From NCBI GenBank assembly GCA_911728455.2, contig OU452223.1, positions 17,107,802-17,171,801 on the forward strand: 64,000 nt of DNA, in the 5' to 3' direction. The position numbers and the translations under genes were made by a program. Position 1 is the first letter of the stretch. Each line of letters opens with the position of its first letter. This document shows positions 60,677 to 64,000 of the stretch, piece after piece. The DNA comes from Marthasterias glacialis (Eukaryota > Echinodermata > Asteroidea > Forcipulatida > Asteriidae). The notes below the pieces were generated by a model. That model ran no database searches and was not told where the DNA came from. It was given only the letters and a program-made list of their open reading frames with translations.

Positions 60677-60721
60677 ACGGCCGAGTCCAGCAGTCCTTGA
60701 ACAGGCACAGTGACGTATTAT
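60677..60721 (-). promoter_or_regulatory. Very short leader between integrase ATG and the right array
   Basis: Only 45 bp separate the start codon from the first degenerate 21-bp unit (TTCAATTCGTGACTACGG). Transcription must therefore start in or immediately beside the array; this is an inference from spacing. Confidence 0.35.
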
Positions 60722-61272
60722 TCAATTCGTGACTACGGATTATTTAATTCGTTATTACGGATTATTAATTCGTTATAACGGATTATTAATTCGTTATTAC
60801 GGATTATTTAATTCGTTATAACGGATTATTAATTCGTTATTACGGATTATTAATTCGTTAAAACGGATTATTAATTCGTTATAACGGATTATTAATTCGT
60901 TATAACGGATTATTAATTCGTTATTACGGATTATTAATTCGTTACAACGGATTATTAATTCGTTATTACGGATTATTAATTCGTTATAACGGATTATTAA
61001 TTCGTTATTACGGATTATTAATTCGTTATTACGGATTATTAATTCGTTATAACGGATTATTAATTCGTTATAACGGATTATTAATTCGTTATTACGGATT
61101 ATTAATTCGTTATAACGGATTATTAATTCGTTATTACGGATTATTTAATTCGTTATAACGGATTATTAATTCGTTATTACGGATTATTAATTCGTTATTA
61201 CGGATTATTAATTCGTTATTACGGATTATTAATTCGTTATAACGGATTATTAATTCGTTATAACGGATTATT
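60722..61272 (-). repeat. Right array of 21-bp near-palindromic units
   Basis: About 26 units, the inverted counterpart of 52158-52666 (AATTCGTTATAACGGATTAT per unit, with CGTTATTACG variants). Isolated variants include CGTTAAAACG and CGTTACAACG. The innermost unit is degraded. Confidence 0.95.
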
Positions 61273-61317
61273 TTCCAGTGATTTTATTTATTTCTGTGGC
61301 ACGATTGGGCTTTCGTA
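61271..61317 (-). repeat. Right unique terminal inverted repeat
   Basis: Ends GGCACGATTGGGCTTTCGTA, the exact inverse of the left terminus; immediately followed by the duplicated CCAATC. Confidence 0.93.
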
Positions 61318-64000
61318 CCAATCGACTCAAAATACACGCAGAACATCAGGGCGGCAGCGCGGTCAGGCTATGCGCAGTAAACAGCAGCTCCTGTACCTTA
61401 CGTCATAAGTTTGCTTATGTTTATGCAAAATTGCTTTACTTCAAAATTACTTTAAAACTCCATTTCACATGCTCTTTAAGAGTGAATTAAAATGTATGAC
61501 ACGTCATTGGTTTGGGAAGAGTTTCAACATTCCGGTAAGAACAACCAACATTATGTGGACATTGTATGGCATAAGGTATACACGGGTTGGTTTGAAAAGT
61601 AGCAGACTGTTTGTACAAAGAACACATACTGACGACGCTGTGTGTGAATACCGGATACGGAATGTATTATTTTAATTAAAACATAAGACTTCATAATTTC
61701 AGCTCTGTAATGACATTACGTTAGTGACTTCCCGCTGTTCCATTGTATGATTACAACCAGTAAACCATCATCATCATGAACAAAAGGACCTTCAGGTTTT
61801 TATTTTCTCCAACCACCCACAAAGTCAGATTCTCCAATAGGAATTGAATCAATATCTATTACCAGCAGGTGGGGTCCAACCACATGGCCCAACTTCCTCA
61901 GCAAATCTGCCTTCTTTGAAATTTCTCTCCATCTACAGGAGGGGAAACATTGTCGATATCCAGTCTTCCGTTGACAGAGTGGAGGGTCAATTTCCGATTG
62001 CCAAAGATGAAGTATGGCTATTCATTAGTATAGCGGGCTTCGCTTGATCGTCGATGAGGACAGTGATCGGGGGACGTTGTAGTGAACAGGTGTTGTGGCT
62101 TCGTGGAAGCCGTTGGGGTGTAGGTGTTGTAGGAAGGACAGGTGATCACGTGCCGGTACAATGCCATGAAGTTAGAACGGTCGTTTTAGTTGTAGTACTT
62201 CAAGGGCGGACCGACCGCCAGGGGCAAGCAGGGGTCACGGGGTGTGTACCACTGCAGCCGTCCTCCTCTGGTCGGTAAAGAAATTATCTAAGAATGTCCC
62301 TGAGTAACGCACATGTCCTGAGACTTAGTGACAGAAGAGGGTGGTAGTAGCAGGTACCCTTCCCTATTCCCTCCTCGTCAAACATCTTCTCAGTGCCCCC
62401 CGGGTGCCCCCCGTGAAAAAATTGTGATATATGTAGTTCATTAAAAAAAACATGGACCCTGGGCTCCCCACTGAACAGCACAGACTGACCTGTCCAATAA
62501 ATGCTCCCCCCCCCCCGAAAAAATCCTGGCTACGCTGCTGATGTGCAGTGATGGTTTGAACTGGATCTCAATATCATTGTGTGAGACTGCCAGAGAAGAA
62601 CGTTGTATCCCTTATGGTGTTGTAATCATTGAATTTACAAACATGATCAAATGAAGTCTTAACATTTCTCAATAATGTTTCACTACTTTGCGCTGTGATT
62701 TTCCAGCGCCTCGGAACAATGGTTGGTCATAAACTGGCGCTTTACAAATTTGTATTATCAGTATTTCTATTATAAATGAGTGTTTACGTAGAACGTTTTG
62801 AACGTTCTGTGATCGTTTTGAATCAGAGCCACTGATACAGGCTTTGATCAACCGGCTGAGACACATTCGTTTATTTTCATGGAAGTAAAGATCATACAGG
62901 GGAAGCACAGACTGACCTGTCCAATAAATGCCCCTCCAAGTTATGGAGAACAGGCAGGGGTCGTTTTAGAGATGGTCATGCGACGGCTTTACGTCATTTT
63001 ATCCAGGCAAGCTTTAAAACTTTCAAAGGTCCAGGCCGTCAGCTGCTGGGAACACATTGCACGACAGACGCGGTGATGTGTCACCCGCGGGGGCCGAGAA
63101 CGGACTTCCCCTACGACTGCCGTCGGTGACACGCGGTTGGAGAGGGGGGGAAGGTGTCGCGAGCACGGTCACGATGGCTGTAGGCAAACCGACAGAGCTC
63201 CCCATTACTTGTTTACATCCCTTGCTTGTCCCCAGAATTGTTCATAAAATGTTCTATTTTAAAACTTTATTCTCCCGCCAAAGACCGTACACCACTTTAA
63301 ATCCGTGAAGTAGCTCTTTGCGCAGAGGCCGGAATACATCATGCCCATTAAGCAGTACGGTCATTACCAATGGTTGTGTACCATGAGCACGTGTGTTAAA
63401 CACATCGGTGAAGGGTAAAAAACACATGTATAATACTGTTTGTGCTTCAGTATAACTCCTTGTTTTGTTTTGTTTTTCTGGGGGCAACTTCCCCCTGCCC
63501 CCTTGCTCGTATATGCCTATGGCTCTGGTCGTACGCGCATTCATTTCTCTGAAATGGCGGCAACTATACTAAGGCTGTTTGGCCTGTAAGGACGTTACTA
63601 AGGGCAGCCTATGCATCATCGCTTGCCGAAAAGCTGATCAAGCCGGACACGACATCAAGCCTTTGCGCTCATCCCCAACAGCAACCTTGTTTATATAATG
63701 GCAGATAAGGCACTGGAACCCAAGAACGGGCGAAAGTCAGAATTGTGAGCACGTGGGACAACGCGTGTAATCACGGCGTTTACCGTGTTCGAGTTGTTTC
63801 GGTGTATTTGTGTCGATGTTGCCTTGGCCAATCCTGGGCCAACCCTGGGCCGACCGTATCGTCTGACTGGTGGTAGCCATGGCTGATCTATGGTTCAAGA
63901 CCAAACATCAGAATGGTAAAAAAATCTGCTAGATTTAGGTGGCGCAACACGTTTACGCCAATATTCCCCTCCCCCGAAACAAACAAATAAAACAAGTTCC
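61318..64000. other. No recognisable gene
   Basis: Flank of the large transposon. A 27-bp direct repeat (GCACAGACTGACCTGTCCAA onward) occurs at 62477-62503 and 62904-62930. The first copy is followed by a C run. 63598-63650 resembles a piece of the family P palindromic element (AGGGCAGCCTATGC, GATCAAGCCGGAC). GC-rich stretch 63050-63210 has no supportable frame. Confidence 0.45.

Larger units (their letters stand above)
52111..61317. mobile_element. Complete 9.2-kb array-ended transposon with HECT and integrase genes
   Basis: It is bounded by a perfect 6-bp duplication CCAATC (52105-52110 and 61318-61323). The unique terminal inverted repeats are identical over at least 57 bp (start TACGAAAGCCCAATCGTGCC). 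They lead into inverted ~0.5-kb arrays of a 21-bp unit (52158-52666 and 60722-61272). Inside are two convergent, spliced, intact genes: a SAM-like/HECT-like protein (53029-56533, plus) and a DDE integrase-type transposase (59138-60676, minus). Two smaller elements have since inserted: a hAT MITE in the HECT intron and a TTAA element in the central spacer. Perfect ends, perfect duplication and intact reading frames point to a recent insertion. The group appears related to Ginger/IS3EU-like integrase transposons in the broad sense, but I cannot name a described superfamily that matches all these traits. Confidence 0.93.

Noticed and set aside
52158..61272. 21-bp arrays as a CRISPR array
   Set aside because: Units are contiguous with no variable spacers, the arrays are inverted at transposon ends, and the host is an animal.

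Overview
The window is gene-poor, AT-rich animal genomic DNA, packed with interspersed repeats. The best guess is an echinoderm, with sea stars or sea cucumbers most likely. Three things point that way: small TTAA-flanked elements whose ends begin AGGCAGTGTGTAC..GGTAATT, which I recall as very common in echinoderm genomes; a MITE family with GGGCCCAA..AGAGCAGCTT ends; and an intronless rhodopsin-class GPCR of the kind expanded in ambulacrarians. The phylum is inferred, not proven.

Layout. 1-5.9 kb: no recognisable gene, with two copies of a ~355-bp TTAA-flanked MITE (3200-3556, 4417-4768) and a short palindromic element (5467-5593). 5924-7956: a compact transposon with inverted arrays of a 21-bp palindromic unit, a broken integrase gene and a 6-bp target-site duplication. 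8174-8618: a 19-bp minisatellite bounded by short inverted repeats. 9-20 kb: MITEs, two tRNA-derived SINEs and otherwise unassignable sequence. 20903-21883: an intact single-exon class A GPCR, the only confident host gene. 22-46 kb: further MITEs, a degenerate minisatellite (23.33-24.0 kb), microsatellites, local duplications and hammerhead-like motifs. 46069-46960: a foldback element with inverted arrays of a 30-bp unit. 51256-52058: a 5'-truncated non-LTR retrotransposon tail with a 10-bp target duplication. 61.3-64 kb: nothing recognisable except short repeats.

The centrepiece is a 9,207-bp, apparently complete DNA transposon at 52111-61317. It has perfect unique terminal repeats starting TACGAAAGCC and a perfect 6-bp target duplication (CCAATC). 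Just inside each end lies a ~0.5-kb array of a 21-bp near-palindromic unit, the two arrays in inverted orientation. It carries two convergent spliced genes. One encodes a ~683-aa SAM-like / conserved-block / HECT-like ubiquitin ligase that keeps the catalytic-cysteine motif. The other encodes a ~398-aa DDE integrase-type transposase with HTH-like N-terminus. The 2-kb element at 5924-7956 has related ends (TACGGAAGCG), its own unrelated 21-bp palindromic unit, a 6-bp duplication (GATAAT) and a decayed fragment of the same transposase, so two members of one transposon group lie in one window.

Inferred working model: the integrase binds the 21-bp palindromes, spaced two helical turns apart, and moves the element. 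The HECT-like protein modifies host or transposon proteins to help. The arrays, which almost touch the transposase start codon, may also be the promoters.
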